A DNA stretch of 38,148 bases, from positions 1 through 38,148 of the forward strand of contig JAFAAV010000116.1 of the NCBI GenBank assembly GCA_023426375.1. Direction: 5' to 3'. This document shows positions 8,204 to 15,563 of this stretch, piece after piece. A program made the translations under genes and the position numbers. Each line of letters begins with the position of its first letter. Position 1 is the stretch's first letter. The notes beneath the pieces were generated by a model that saw only the letters and a program-made list of their open reading frames with translations, searched no databases and was not told the origin of the DNA. Source of the stretch: Actinomycetes bacterium. Its GTDB lineage: Bacteria > Actinomycetota > Actinomycetes > Actinomycetales > Micrococcaceae.

Positions 8204-10291
8204 ATGAGTACCCCTCTTGAGGATTACGCGTTGCTGGCCGATCTCCACACCGGACCGTTGGTCTCCCGGGAGGGCAGCGTGGACTGGTTGTGCTTCCCTC
8301 GTTTCGATTCCCCCGCCGTGTTCTGCTCGATCCTGGGCGATGAGGACAACGGCCGCTGGAAGCTCAGCGCCGTGGACGGCGAAGTCGTCTCCCGTCGCTA
8401 CATCCCGCAGACCTTTGTGCTGGAAACCGAGTGGCGTACCCCCACCGGCCGCGTGCTGGTCACCGATTTTCTCCCGCCCAGTGACGTCCACGCGGACCTG
8501 GTGCGGCGCGTGGAATGCCTCGAGGGCACGGTCCAGGTGGAGCACGACCTGCGCATTCGTTTCGATTACGGCAGGGTCACCCCGTGGATTCGCCGAGTGA
8601 AGGTCAACCCTCCCGGCACGCAATCCCACGAGCACGACGACGTCGCTCGCCCGCCACGCGATGGAACCGAACCTCACCCTGTGGGCACCAACCAGGACCT
8701 GCGTGACCAAGACGGCCAGGGGCATTTGGAACAATCGTTCAAGAGCCGGACCGACGCTGGGTCGTACAAGAATTTCCGCGCCAGGGTCCGCCATGCGGCC
8801 AAAAAGGCTGCCGCTGGGCGGGATGTGCAGCACGGCCTGCTCGCGGTGGCCGGCCCTGATGCACTGCTGCTGACCGGACCCCAATTGAAGCCCTACCTGA
8901 TGGATCAAGACCACAAGATCGTGCCGTCCCGGGGAGAGAAGTCGCACGGACCCGGCGCGGATATCCGCGTGCTGGAGGGGTTGCGTCGGGGGCATCGCGG
9001 GACCTTCGATCTTTCTGCGGGTGACCGGATGGACTGGGTGCTCACGTGGTGTCATTCCTACGATCAACTGCCCGTTCCGGCGCGGCCGGACCTCGCACAG
9101 GAGGCCACCGAGGAGTTCTGGCGCGACTGGGCCTCGGACGTCGTGTGCGACGGTGAATACGACCAGGCAGTGTCTCGTTCACTGCTCGTGCTGCGTGCCC
9201 TGCCCCATTCGGAGACCGGCGGCATCGTGGCCGCGCCCACCGCGAGCCTTCCCGAGGACTTCGGCGGGGAACGGAACTGGGACTATCGCTACACGTGGCT
9301 GCGGGACGCCGCGCTGACTATCGAGGTTCTGGTGCAGCACAATCACCAGGACGGCGCACTGTTGTGGCGGGACTGGTTGCTGCGAGCGGTCGCGGCGGAC
9401 CCCGATCAGTTGCAGATCATGTACGGCATCGACGGGCGCAGGAATCTCACGGAGTACGAGCTCGAGCACCTCAGCGGTTACGAGCAATCCACGCCCGTGC
9501 GTGTGGGTAACGGGGCCGTGGACCAGTATCAGGCGGATGTTGTGGGCGAGGTGATGATCGCGCTCGCCACCCTGCGTGACGCCGGGATTCGCGAGAACGA
9601 CTACTCGTGGGGTCTGCAGTGCAACCTCATCGCGTTCTGCGAGATTCACATGAACGTTCCGGACAACGGGATCTGGGAGATGCGCGGTGAACCGCACTTC
9701 TTCACGCACGGTCGCGTGATGATGTGGGCCGCGTTCAACGAGGGCATCCGGGCCGTGCAAGAGCACGGGCTTGTGGGCGACGTCGACCACTGGACCGAGC
9801 TGCGAGACCGGCTGTACGACGAGATCTGGGAGAAGGGCTACAACGAGGAGCTCGGCATCTTCACCCAGACCTACGACAACACCGAAGTGGACGCCTCCCT
9901 CCTGCAGTTACCGCACACCGGGTTCATCGAGCCGGACCACCCGGCCATGCTGCGCACAGTCGCGCGGATCGAAGAGGACCTGCAGGGCGACTACGGTCAG
10001 GTCTGGCGCTATCGCACCTCCGATTCCGGCGAGTCCATGGATGGCTTGGAGGGGCACGAATACCCGTTCGTGATCTGCACCTTCTGGCTCGTGGAACAGT
10101 ACGCGCGCTCGGGTCGGTTGGACGAGGCTCGCGAGCTCATGCGCACCACGGTCGGGTTCTCATCGGACCTCGGCTTGCTCGCCGAGGAATACGACGTCGC
10201 CGCGCACAGGATGGCGGGAAACTTCCCCCAGGCGTTCAGTCACCTGGGATTGATTCGTGCGGCGGATGCGCTGCGGGAGGCGGGGGGCTGA
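8204..10291 (+). CDS. GH15 family glycoside hydrolase (glucoamylase/trehalase-like)
   Basis: 695 residues from ATG 8204; the ribosome site is weak. The N-terminal beta-sandwich starts with the family hallmark IEDYALLADLHTGPLVS-type segment and SVDWLCFPRFDSPAVF (about 24-39). The (alpha/alpha)6 barrel carries RNWDYRYTWLRDAALT and SGYEQSTPVRVGNGAVDQYQ. By comparison with family members, Glu492 (in IWEMRG) is the likely general acid and Glu619 (in GHEYPFVICTFWLVEQ) the likely general base. Many actinobacterial members of this clade are trehalases or act on alpha-glucosides. A strongly hydrophilic insert of roughly 60-65 residues (about 130-195, rich in H, D, R, Q) interrupts the N-terminal domain and makes it longer than the usual 600 or so residues. 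No signal peptide: cytoplasmic. It is divergent from the zwf homologue. Confidence 0.88.
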   Translation: MSTPLEDYALLADLHTGPLVSREGSVDWLCFPRFDSPAVFCSILGDEDNGRWKLSAVDGEVVSRRYIPQTFVLETEWRTPTGRVLVTDFLPPSDVHADLVRRVECLEGTVQVEHDLRIRFDYGRVTPWIRRVKVNPPGTQSHEHDDVARPPRDGTEPHPVGTNQDLRDQDGQGHLEQSFKSRTDAGSYKNFRARVRHAAKKAAAGRDVQHGLLAVAGPDALLLTGPQLKPYLMDQDHKIVPSRGEKSHGPGADIRVLEGLRRGHRGTFDLSAGDRMDWVLTWCHSYDQLPVPARPDLAQEATEEFWRDWASDVVCDGEYDQAVSRSLLVLRALPHSETGGIVAAPTASLPEDFGGERNWDYRYTWLRDAALTIEVLVQHNHQDGALLWRDWLLRAVAADPDQLQIMYGIDGRRNLTEYELEHLSGYEQSTPVRVGNGAVDQYQADVVGEVMIALATLRDAGIRENDYSWGLQCNLIAFCEIHMNVPDNGIWEMRGEPHFFTHGRVMMWAAFNEGIRAVQEHGLVGDVDHWTELRDRLYDEIWEKGYNEELGIFTQTYDNTEVDASLLQLPHTGFIEPDHPAMLRTVARIEEDLQGDYGQVWRYRTSDSGESMDGLEGHEYPFVICTFWLVEQYARSGRLDEARELMRTTVGFSSDLGLLAEEYDVAAHRMAGNFPQAFSHLGLIRAADALREAGG

Positions 10292-10393
10292 ACCAGGGGT
10301 GTCTTGCTCACTATGTGAGACAGGCGTAGCTTGGGCCCTACCCCGGCGGATCGAAGCTTGTCAGGGATAATTCGTGAATCTGGAGGTGGCGTC

Positions 10394-11770
10394 TTGGCGC
10401 TGAGTGCGTTGGATCTGTTCTCGGTCGGAATCGGACCGTCCTCATCTCACACGGTGGGTCCTATGAGGGCTGCACGGTTGTTCGTCGAGGGCCTTGAGGA
10501 AGATGGGCTGCTGGAATCCGTGGCGCGCGTGCACTCTCAGCTTTTCGGCTCCCTGGGCGCCACGGGTTGGGGTCACGGGTCGGACAAGGCAGTGATCCTG
10601 GGGCTGATGGGCGAGGATCCCGAGACTGTTGATACCGACTCCGCAGACGATCAGGTCCGCCAGGCCACTGATGCGCAGAAGCTGCAGCTCGGCGGACGGC
10701 AAGAGATCGGTTTCGATCGTTCGCACGACGTGATCATGCACCGTCGCAAGTCCCTGCCCACCCATCCCAACGGCATGAGCTTCGAGGCCTACGACGCTGC
10801 CGGTGACCTGGTGCGCGAACGGATCTACTACTCGGTGGGCGGCGGATTCGTGGTCGACGAATCCGCATCCGGCTCGGACAAGATCGTCGCGGACACCACC
10901 CCCGTGAAGTACCCGTTCAACACCGGTGACGAGTTGCTCGCCGTGTGTGAGACCGAGGGGCTGTCCATCGCAGAGGTCATGATCGCCAACGAAGAGTCCT
11001 GGCGTCCCGCTGAGGACACACGCGCCCAACTTCTGCACATCTGGGACGTGATGCAGGAGTGCGTGGAGAACGGGTGCACGCGCGAAGAGAAGACGCTGCC
11101 CGGGGGACTGAAAGTGCGGCGTCGGGCGCCGGAACTGCGACGTCGTTTGCGCGCGAAGGAAGCCGACAACGACCCGATGCGCGGCATGGACTGGGTCAAC
11201 CTGTGGGCGCTCGCGGTCAATGAAGAGAACGCGTCCGGCGGTCGCATCGTCACCGCGCCCACCAACGGCGCCGCGGGAATCATCCCGGCGGTGCTGCACT
11301 TCTACACGCGCTTCATGGAGGACGCCAACGATGACCAGGTGGTCGATTACTTACTGACCGCCGCCGCGATCGGCATCATCATCAAGGAGAACGCGTCCAT
11401 CTCCGGCGCCGAGGTCGGCTGTCAGGGTGAGGTGGGATCGGCCTGCGCGATGGCCGCGGCCGGGCTCTGCGCGGTGACCGGTGGAACTCCACGTCAGGTG
11501 GAAAATGCAGCAGAGCTGGGGATCGAGCACAACCTGGGACTGACGTGCGACCCCGTGGGTGGGCTTGTGCAGATTCCGTGCATCGAACGCAATGCGATTG
11601 CCAGCGTCAAGGCCATTAACTCGGCGCGGCTGTGCATGCACGGCGACGGCGAACACAAGGTCTCGTTCGACCAGGTCGTGAAAACCATGCGCGAGACCGG
11701 TGCGGACATGAAGGTCAAGTACAAGGAAACATCCCGCGGTGGCCTGGCGGTCAACGTGATCGAGTGCTGA
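10394..11770 (+). CDS. sdaA: L-serine ammonia-lyase (single-chain, iron-sulfur)
   Basis: 458 residues from TTG 10394, with GGAGG at 10382-10386 and 7 bases of spacing. The protein then begins LALSALDLFSVGIGPSSSHTVGPM, the standard N-terminus; a longer frame to 10331 adds nothing conserved. It converts L-serine to pyruvate and ammonia. Alpha and beta domains are fused in one chain. Cys343, Cys385 and Cys396 occupy the positions of the [4Fe-4S] ligands, and the last residue is Cys458. In the Legionella enzyme, as I recall, the same four positions are used and the C-terminal cysteine enters the active site (tail-in-mouth autoinhibition), so the same control is likely here. Also seen: APTNGAAGIIPAVL and NASISGAEVGCQGEVGSACAMAAAG. 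Likely monocistronic; the stop codon sits in a terminator stem. Confidence 0.95.
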   Translation: MALSALDLFSVGIGPSSSHTVGPMRAARLFVEGLEEDGLLESVARVHSQLFGSLGATGWGHGSDKAVILGLMGEDPETVDTDSADDQVRQATDAQKLQLGGRQEIGFDRSHDVIMHRRKSLPTHPNGMSFEAYDAAGDLVRERIYYSVGGGFVVDESASGSDKIVADTTPVKYPFNTGDELLAVCETEGLSIAEVMIANEESWRPAEDTRAQLLHIWDVMQECVENGCTREEKTLPGGLKVRRRAPELRRRLRAKEADNDPMRGMDWVNLWALAVNEENASGGRIVTAPTNGAAGIIPAVLHFYTRFMEDANDDQVVDYLLTAAAIGIIIKENASISGAEVGCQGEVGSACAMAAAGLCAVTGGTPRQVENAAELGIEHNLGLTCDPVGGLVQIPCIERNAIASVKAINSARLCMHGDGEHKVSFDQVVKTMRETGADMKVKYKETSRGGLAVNVIEC

Positions 11771-11778
11771 CCGCCAGG
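11743..11778 (+). terminator. Terminator hairpin that includes the sdaA stop codon
   Basis: CCTGGCGGTCA (11743-11753) and TGACCGCCAGG (11768-11778) form a perfect 11-bp stem with a 14-base loop. The TGA stop (11768-11770) is the first triplet of the right arm. A short T-containing stretch (TTCGCGTT) follows. The next gene converges 20 bases beyond, so the stem could serve both strands. Confidence 0.6.
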
Positions 11779-11798
11779 TTCGCGTTAGAGCATGGGAA

Positions 11799-12572
11799 TT
11801 AGCACTTCTGGGCGATGTTCGCCTGAGATCCAACTTGGGTGGACGTGGCGAGGATCCGCGCGCATGATCCGTCCGGGTAGATGGTCGAGGTGGAGTTGAT
11901 GACGCCTGATGCTGCACACGTGTATGCCTGAGAAGCGCTATCCAGGACATACCTGATCGCGGGGTAGCAGGTCTGGCCCCCGGACTTGCTGAGATAGACG
12001 TGCGCCGTGCGACCGGACTGGTTAACCCCGGTGGGGTGGCGTTCGGCCACTCTGTAAGAGAGGGAGCTGGGGGTGCCACCCGCGATGTTGTCTCCTGTGG
12101 TGGTGGAGCTAATGTTGACCGTAGTTCCACCTTCAATGGAGTACACGCTGGTCCAAATCAATTTTGGTGTGCAGTTGAGCTGATCTACTGCCATGGTCTG
12201 GTTGACCCTCAGCGTCACGGTGAAGGAGGAGGTCTGGGTGCCGGGGGCAGGTGACAACGAAAGTTCCCACAGGTCATTCCGTGAATAGTTTGTGCTGGGA
12301 ACCTCCATGGCTGAACCACCCGACATACCAACAGTCCAGGTGATAACGGTTCCCGCAGGGACGGTGCCATCATTCGACGTCACCCCGAGTTGCAGTTCGT
12401 GGCCCTGATAGTTGGTGGACGCGCCTGCCGCGTAGAACAGATCGCATACGGTGCCGCCCACGATGGTCCGTGACGCTGCGTAAGCGGGTGCTACCGCGCT
12501 GGCGGCAATGACCGGAACTGACCACGCAGCGCCCTTGGCCAGGGTGCGACGTGAAAGGTTTTCTGTGCCCAA
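11799..12572 (-). CDS. Tat-exported surface/secreted protein, unknown function (paralogous signal A)
   Basis: 257 residues from TTG 12572, with GGGGAG at 12585-12580 and 7 bases of spacing; an upstream in-frame TTG at 12587 overlaps this site and is rejected. The signal peptide is SRRTLAKGAAWSVPVIA (7-23) with the twin-arginine pair at 8-9 and a likely signal peptidase cut after AYA (residue 32). The mature part is Thr/Ser/Asn-rich and probably beta-structured (ELQLGVTSNDGTVPAGTVITW, SSFTVTLRVNQT) with several Cys residues, including the C-terminal Cys257. No sorting motif or enzyme motif is visible. Codon use is more AT-rich than in the neighbouring metabolic genes. The same signal cassette heads the gene at 18584, with a different mature domain. 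Folding before export suits a disulfide- or cofactor-bearing protein, but this is inference. Confidence 0.75.
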   Translation of the reverse strand: MGTENLSRRTLAKGAAWSVPVIAASAVAPAYAASRTIVGGTVCDLFYAAGASTNYQGHELQLGVTSNDGTVPAGTVITWTVGMSGGSAMEVPSTNYSRNDLWELSLSPAPGTQTSSFTVTLRVNQTMAVDQLNCTPKLIWTSVYSIEGGTTVNISSTTTGDNIAGGTPSSLSYRVAERHPTGVNQSGRTAHVYLSKSGGQTCYPAIRYVLDSASQAYTCAASGVINSTSTIYPDGSCARILATSTQVGSQANIAQKC

Positions 12573-12749
12573 TGTAAATCTCCCCAAGAGTGATTGTCGG
12601 GCTGCCTAGGGGTGCACGCCCGACGATGAAGAAGCCGCGCTCAGATGAAAATGCACAGACTTCAAGCGTTAAAATAACACGTGCTTTATTCCTCAGTTTG
12701 ATTGGCTTTTGCAGTCGCCTTACGCCGGATTCTTCGGAGAGAATGAACC

Positions 12750-13259
12750 GTGAGCACATCCATTCTTCTCATTGCCGATACCCACCTCCCCAAGCGCGCG
12801 AAAGCGTTGCCTGATCAGGTCTGGGAGCAGGTGGACGCCGCCGATGTGGTGATCCACGCCGGGGACTGGGTCGATCTGGAAACTTTTGAGGCGCTGAAGA
12901 GCAGGTCCAAGAGGTTGATCGCAGTGTGGGGCAATAACGATGGTCCCGAGCTGCGCGAGCTCATGCCCGAAACCATCCACTGGGAGATGGAGGGCCTGCG
13001 GTTCGCCATGACCCACGAATCCGGTGCCGCCACCGGTCGCGAGAAGCGTATGGACAAGGCCTTCCCGGACACTGACGTTCTAATTTTCGGCCACAGCCAC
13101 ATTCCCTGGGATTCGGTGTCTCCCGCAGGCATGCGGTTGCTCAACCCGGGCTCACCCACGGATCGGCGCCGCCAGCCGCACTGCACTTACATGCGGGTCA
13201 CCGCCGACGACGGCGCGCTCACCTCGGTCGAGCTCGTCAAGCTGCCGCCCCGCACCTAG
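12750..13259 (+). CDS. YfcE/MJ0936-type metallophosphoesterase
   Basis: 169 residues from GTG 12750, with GGAGAG about 7-12 bases upstream. The calcineurin-like metal-binding series is complete and in order: DTH (10-12), GDW in VVIHAGDW (about 33-40), GNND (about 61-64), the single His in MTHESG, and GHSHIPWD. The length fits the small YfcE family, which hydrolyses phosphodiesters with two divalent metals; the physiological substrate is generally unknown. It diverges from the Tat protein gene across about 180 bases that include an AT-rich stretch (12640-12710) where both promoters probably lie. It ends 25 bases before the arsenic operator and is unlikely to share its regulation. Confidence 0.88.
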   Translation: MSTSILLIADTHLPKRAKALPDQVWEQVDAADVVIHAGDWVDLETFEALKSRSKRLIAVWGNNDGPELRELMPETIHWEMEGLRFAMTHESGAATGREKRMDKAFPDTDVLIFGHSHIPWDSVSPAGMRLLNPGSPTDRRRQPHCTYMRVTADDGALTSVELVKLPPRT

Positions 13260-13284
13260 CCCCCTCGAGGGCGCAGGACTCTGG

Positions 13285-13335
13285 ATTGATGTTTGTCTAT
13301 GCGAGTATTACGCTCACGCATAGACAAGCATCAAT
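13285..13335 (+). promoter_or_regulatory. Long inverted repeat, putative ArsR-type operator of the arsenic cassette
   Basis: The left arm ATTGATGTTTGTCTATGCG (13285-13303) and right arm (13317-13335) match as inverted repeats at 18 of 19 positions around a 13-base centre. Its outer ends, ATTGATG and CATCAAT, resemble ArsR/SmtB-family half-sites. The right arm stops 3 bases before the acr3 ribosome site (AAGGA, 13339-13343). TTGATG (13286-13291) and TACGCT (13309-13314) with 17-base spacing could be the promoter it covers. No arsR is encoded next to it. Confidence 0.6.
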
Positions 13336-13354
13336 TTGAAGGATTGGCGGCCGC

Positions 13355-14452
13355 ATGACCGAAACCACCACAGATCGCCCCGCAACACAGCACGGAGTGG
13401 TCAAGGACATGTCCTTCCTGGACCGATGGCTCCCCGTGTGGATCATCGCCGCCATGGTGCTGGGCCTGCTGCTCGGGCGGTTGGTCCCCGGCTTGAATGC
13501 GGCTCTCGAAGCTGTGAAGATCGGCGAGGTTTCACTCCCGATCGCTATCGGCCTGCTGGTCATGATGTACCCGGTGCTGGCCAAGGTCCGCTACAACGAA
13601 ACCCACAGGGTCACCGGCGACCGAAAGCTGCTGGGCCTTTCGTTGGTACTCAACTGGCTCGTCGGACCCGCGCTGATGTTTGCGTTGGCTTGGATTTTCC
13701 TTCCGGACCTGCCGGAATACCGCACCGGCCTGATCATCGTGGGCCTGGCTCGCTGCATCGCCATGGTGCTGATCTGGAATGACCTTGCCTGTGGCGACCG
13801 AGAGGCCGCAGCGGTCCTCGTGGCCATCAACTCGGTGTTCCAGGTGATCGCGTTCGGTCTGTTGGGGTGGTTCTATTTGCAGCTCTTGCCGTCCTGGTTG
13901 GGTCTGCCCACCACGAGCGCCGAGTTCAGCATTGGTGCCATCGTGCTGTCCGTCCTGGTGTTCCTGGGGATCCCGCTGCTGGCCGGATTCCTCACCCGAA
14001 CCTTCGGCGAACGCGCCAAGGGCCGTGACTGGTACGAGAACACGTTCCTGCCCAAGATCGGCCCGTTCGCGCTCTACGGCTTGCTATTCACGATTGTTCT
14101 GCTGTTCGCGCTCCAGGGTGATGCCATCACCTCCAACCCGTGGGACGTCGCTCGGATCGCGCTGCCGCTGCTGGTCTACTTCTTCGTGATGTTCGGGATC
14201 GGCCTGTTGGCGTCGCGTGGTCTGGGTCTGAACTACGCCAAGTCCACCACCGTGGCGTTCACTGCTGCGGGTAACAACTTCGAACTCGCGATCGCCGTGG
14301 CCATCGGTACGTTCGGGGTCACCTCGGGTCAGGCCCTCGCCGGCGTGGTCGGTCCGCTCATCGAGGTGCCCGTGCTGGTAGCGCTGGTTTACGTCTCGCT
14401 CTGGGCCGGCCGCAAGCTGTTCCCCGGCGACCGCACCGTTCCCACTCGCTGA
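13355..14452 (+). CDS. acr3: Acr3-family arsenite efflux permease
   Basis: 365 residues from ATG 13355, AAGGA 11 bases upstream. Ten hydrophobic spans are visible. Diagnostic segments are MYPVLAKVRYNE (TM2 end), GLARCIAMVLIWNDLACGD with Cys134 at the position of the essential cysteine of characterised Acr3 proteins, and FTAAGNNFELAIAVAIGTFG in the ninth span. It expels As(OH)3 using the proton gradient. An N-terminal polar leader of about 20 residues precedes the first span. It is followed 29 bases later by the arsenate reductase-like gene and preceded by the inverted repeat at 13285-13335, so the two genes form a small arsenic-inducible operon whose repressor must be encoded elsewhere. Confidence 0.93.
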   Translation: MTETTTDRPATQHGVVKDMSFLDRWLPVWIIAAMVLGLLLGRLVPGLNAALEAVKIGEVSLPIAIGLLVMMYPVLAKVRYNETHRVTGDRKLLGLSLVLNWLVGPALMFALAWIFLPDLPEYRTGLIIVGLARCIAMVLIWNDLACGDREAAAVLVAINSVFQVIAFGLLGWFYLQLLPSWLGLPTTSAEFSIGAIVLSVLVFLGIPLLAGFLTRTFGERAKGRDWYENTFLPKIGPFALYGLLFTIVLLFALQGDAITSNPWDVARIALPLLVYFFVMFGIGLLASRGLGLNYAKSTTVAFTAAGNNFELAIAVAIGTFGVTSGQALAGVVGPLIEVPVLVALVYVSLWAGRKLFPGDRTVPTR

Positions 14453-14481
14453 CATATCAAGACATCGACCCAGGAGTTCTC

Positions 14482-14901
14482 ATGACCGATCACAAGCCCT
14501 CCGTCCTGTTCGTGTGCGTCAAGAACGGCGGAAAGTCCCAGATGGCTGCCGCGCTGATGGAGCTGAAGGCCCGCGGCGCCGTCGACGTCTATTCGGCCGG
14601 TACCAAGCCCGGCAGTGTGATCAACGCGCAGTCGGCGGAGGCCGTCGCCGAGGTGGGCGCAGACATGTCCGCCGGAACCCCCAAGGCCATTGACCCGGAG
14701 TTGCTACGACGCGTGGATCGTGTGGTGCTCGTCGGCGGGGAGGCTCAGGTCGAGCCGGTGGACGGCATGGCCGGGGCCATTGAAACGTGGCTCACGGACG
14801 AACCGTCCGAGCGCGGTATCGAAGGCATGGAGCGCATGCGCCTGGTGCGCGACGACATTGCGGCTCGCGTGGACAACCTTCTCGCCGAGCTCACCCAGTA
14901 G
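14482..14901 (+). CDS. ArsC-like protein of the low-molecular-weight phosphatase fold
   Basis: 139 residues from ATG 14482, with AGGAG 6 bases upstream (CAGGAGTTCTC). The phosphate-loop region reads VLFVCVKNGGKSQMAAAL: the nucleophile is Cys12 and the loop is CVKNGGKS (12-19), with Lys18 where LMW phosphatases and thioredoxin- or mycothiol-linked arsenate reductases have arginine (CX5R). The acid loop near the C-terminus is DEPSERGIEGMERMRLVRDDI. Placement after acr3 points to arsenate reduction to arsenite, in actinobacteria usually by the mycothiol/mycoredoxin route, but the Arg-to-Lys change means activity should not be assumed; arsenate or arsenite binding is an alternative. No second redox cysteine (the Cys82/Cys89 type) is present. 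Confidence 0.8.
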   Translation: MTDHKPSVLFVCVKNGGKSQMAAALMELKARGAVDVYSAGTKPGSVINAQSAEAVAEVGADMSAGTPKAIDPELLRRVDRVVLVGGEAQVEPVDGMAGAIETWLTDEPSERGIEGMERMRLVRDDIAARVDNLLAELTQ

Positions 14902-14928
14902 CCGACGCCCACCATTTAGGGTGGGTTC

Positions 14929-15525
14929 ATGAGGCTGTTCGCCGCTGTTTATCCCACGCGGGCCGCACGCGAGCACTTGGTCAGTGCATTGCGTGAGGTT
15001 CGCGAGCTCACGGGTACGGCTCTGCGCTGGGGCGACCCCGAGCAATGGCACGTCACGCTCGGTTTCTACGGCGACCAGCCGGAAGGCGCGGTGCCCGATC
15101 TCGAGGAGCACCTGAACGCCGTCGCCTGCGAGACTGCGCCACTCACCACGTGCTTGCGAGGAGCCGGGTCGTTTTCCGGAACCACGCTGTGGATGGGCCT
15201 GGGCGGCCAATCCGACAACCTGGTCGACCTCATGCACGCCTGCTCGCTCGACGCGGACGAGCGCGCCCGCCAGCGCGCCCACCTCACGGTCGCGCGCATG
15301 TCCCGCGCCGAGCGTTCCCGCAAGGCTCGCGAAGTACGACGCCGCTCGCGAACCATTGCGCGCCCCGCACCGGAGCTACCCCACGTGGTGCACGCGCTGT
15401 CCGTGTACAAGGGGCCCGAATGGACTGTCAGCGAGATCCGCTTGATGGCGTCCGTGCTCGGCGAAGGGCGAAGCGGCGGCGCGCTGCATCACGAGGTCGC
15501 GCGATTCCCACTGCTGGGCACGTAG
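14929..15525 (+). CDS. thpR: RNA 2',3'-cyclic phosphodiesterase (2H family, LigT)
   Basis: 198 residues from ATG 14929. The two 2H-superfamily motifs are HVTL (His41-Leu44) and HLTV (His118-Val121), in a fold of the right length and order (RLFAAVYPTRAAREHL at the N-terminus; LYKG-like VYKGPEWTVSEIRLM near the C-terminus). Family members open 2',3'-cyclic phosphates to 2'-phosphomonoesters and can ligate tRNA halves in vitro. It lies 27 bases after the arsC-like gene on the same strand, but the functions are unrelated; read-through from the arsenic promoter is possible. It converges on the VWA gene. Confidence 0.9.
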   Translation: MRLFAAVYPTRAAREHLVSALREVRELTGTALRWGDPEQWHVTLGFYGDQPEGAVPDLEEHLNAVACETAPLTTCLRGAGSFSGTTLWMGLGGQSDNLVDLMHACSLDADERARQRAHLTVARMSRAERSRKAREVRRRSRTIARPAPELPHVVHALSVYKGPEWTVSEIRLMASVLGEGRSGGALHHEVARFPLLGT

Positions 15526-15563
15526 GCGAGCGAGCGGCGTCGTCAGCGCGTCGATGGCGCGGA

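Noticed and set aside
10304..10316. CTCAC-TAT-GTGAG as a terminator of the GH15 gene
   Set aside because: A 5-bp stem with a 3-base loop and no T-run is too weak to call.
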